This document shows positions 63,366 through 64,000 of a stretch of 64,000 nucleotides of DNA, piece after piece (within the stretch, counting starts at the first letter, position 1; each line of letters begins with the position of its first letter). Source of the DNA: an uncultured Allomuricauda sp. (lineage in GTDB: Bacteria > Bacteroidota > Bacteroidia > Flavobacteriales > Flavobacteriaceae). Both the position numbers and the translations under genes were made by a program. Where the stretch lies: positions 868,001-932,000 of the forward strand of contig NZ_CANLYK010000002.1 in NCBI RefSeq assembly GCF_947495325.1, in the 5' to 3' direction. Below the pieces are notes generated by a model. The model was not told the origin of the DNA. It worked only from the letters and a program-made list of their open reading frames with translations, and did not search any database.

Positions 63366-64000
63366 GTTTGGTATTATCTACAGAAAAAAGAAATGCGGTT
63401 TTGGCTACCATGTCTCAATTGGTAAAGTTGGAACAATCCAAGATTCTTGAAGCCAACCAAAAAGATTTGGAAGCATACAATGGAGAGGATTTGGCCATGC
63501 GTGATCGCTTAAAAGTTGATGTTTCCAAAATTGAGGGGATGATACTTTCCCTAAATCAACTTGAAGCGGAGCAAGACCCTTTAGGTATTGAGCGATTTCA
63601 ATTTACCCATGACAATGGCATCAAGGTCAGCAATAAGACAGCTCCTTTTGGCACGATCCTGATTATTTATGAATCCAGACCCGATGTGACCATTGAAGCG
63701 GCCGGAATCGCATTCAAATCAGGAAACAAGATTTTATTAAAAGGCGGGAAAGAATCCTTGAACAGCAATCTCATATTGGTTGATTTGTGGCATCAAGCTT
63801 TGGAAACTCATGACTGCTCAAAGGATTGGGTAACCTATTTACAATTTGATAGGATGCAAACCCAAAACTTTTTGGAAAACCCAACCCAAAAAATTGATTT
63901 GATAGTTCCCAGAGGTGGTGAAAAACTAATTGCTTTTGTAAAACAACATGCTACCTGTCCGGTAATTGTAAGCGGTAGGGGCAATAATTTTGTGTATGTG
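63362..64000 (+). CDS. proA: Glutamate-5-semialdehyde dehydrogenase, N-terminal part (runs off the window)
   Basis: 213 codons are present and the reading frame is open at the edge. Family motifs are clear: APFGTILIIYESRPDVTIEA, KSGNKILLKGGKES, DLIVPRGGEKLIAFV and CPVIVSGRGNNFVYV. The enzyme makes glutamate-5-semialdehyde from glutamyl-5-phosphate for proline. The catalytic cysteine lies beyond the window. Overlap with argD (ATGA) shows it belongs to the same operon. Confidence 0.92.
   Translation, partial: MSLVLSTEKRNAVLATMSQLVKLEQSKILEANQKDLEAYNGEDLAMRDRLKVDVSKIEGMILSLNQLEAEQDPLGIERFQFTHDNGIKVSNKTAPFGTILIIYESRPDVTIEAAGIAFKSGNKILLKGGKESLNSNLILVDLWHQALETHDCSKDWVTYLQFDRMQTQNFLENPTQKIDLIVPRGGEKLIAFVKQHATCPVIVSGRGNNFVYV

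Noticed and set aside
1..64000. tRNA/rRNA genes, CRISPR arrays, prophage or IS elements
   Set aside because: I read the intergenic gaps for cloverleaf arms, regular spaced repeats and transposase or integrase motifs and saw none. A dedicated scan could still find a divergent case.

Overview
The window looks like chromosome of a marine member of the Flavobacteriaceae (Bacteroidota). It has a SusC/SusD pair, many large lipoproteins with FG-GAP/VCBS repeats, Na+-coupled SSS transporters, a mevalonate pathway, TAnnTTTG-type promoter boxes and low-GC DNA with short intergenic gaps. No tRNA, rRNA, CRISPR array, prophage or insertion sequence was seen. The genus is not resolved from sequence reading alone.

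Region by region. 1-9.3 kb: the tail of a class V aminotransferase, a metallophosphoesterase, a GAF-domain protein, an HD-domain/PycTM membrane protein without a partner cyclase, and a 1238-residue lipoprotein that joins a phosphoesterase, a kinase-like middle segment and an outer-membrane barrel. 8.5-18.1 kb (minus strand): a tight five-gene run of two VCBS/ASPIC-UnbV lipoproteins, a vanadium-dependent haloperoxidase-type lipoprotein, a GyrI-like membrane protein and a beta-propeller lipoprotein. 18.3-28.1 kb: the most interesting block, an apparent sulfonate desulfonation regulon. It holds two SSS symporters, a SorA-type sulfite dehydrogenase with its cytochrome c, an SsuD-like flavin monooxygenase, an aldo/keto reductase, an NADPH-FMN reductase, a LacI regulator and a YeiH-type sulfate/sulfite exporter. 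Two perfect palindromes with the same core (TGTAAACGTTTACA) sit in front of the key transcription units. The enzyme set matches the sulfoquinovose monooxygenase (sulfo-SMO) logic: the monooxygenase releases sulfite, a reductase converts the 6-aldehyde to glucose, and sulfite is oxidised and exported. Here uptake would use SSS carriers and probably SusC/SusD instead of an ABC importer.

28.2-41.9 kb: a third VCBS lipoprotein, SusD and SusC on the minus strand, then a divergent LacI regulator, a GH65 disaccharide phosphorylase and a GH13 lipoprotein on the plus strand. This forms an alpha-glucan utilisation locus with its own LacI-type operator. 41.9-47.9 kb: glycerol and phosphodiester salvage (GDPD, GlpF, GlpK), a BaiN/HI0933 flavoprotein, a DUF1697 protein and TspO. 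48-52 kb: mevalonate diphosphate decarboxylase, mevalonate kinase, a UbiA prenyltransferase and a nitrilase-fold enzyme.

52.4-57 kb: a mosaic stretch. An AT-rich OLD-family nuclease gene is bracketed by imperfect inverted ends, and a 65-bp intergenic repeat occurs twice, plus a third, truncated copy. A pseudouridine synthase, a GNAT and a GyrI-like protein are also here. 57-64 kb: a polytopic glycosyltransferase, then an arginine/proline biosynthesis operon (GNAT, argG, argC, proC, argD, proA cut by the window end). It is preceded by a 26-codon leader peptide ending in an Arg/Pro-rich run, which suggests translation-coupled attenuation sensing Arg and possibly Pro.
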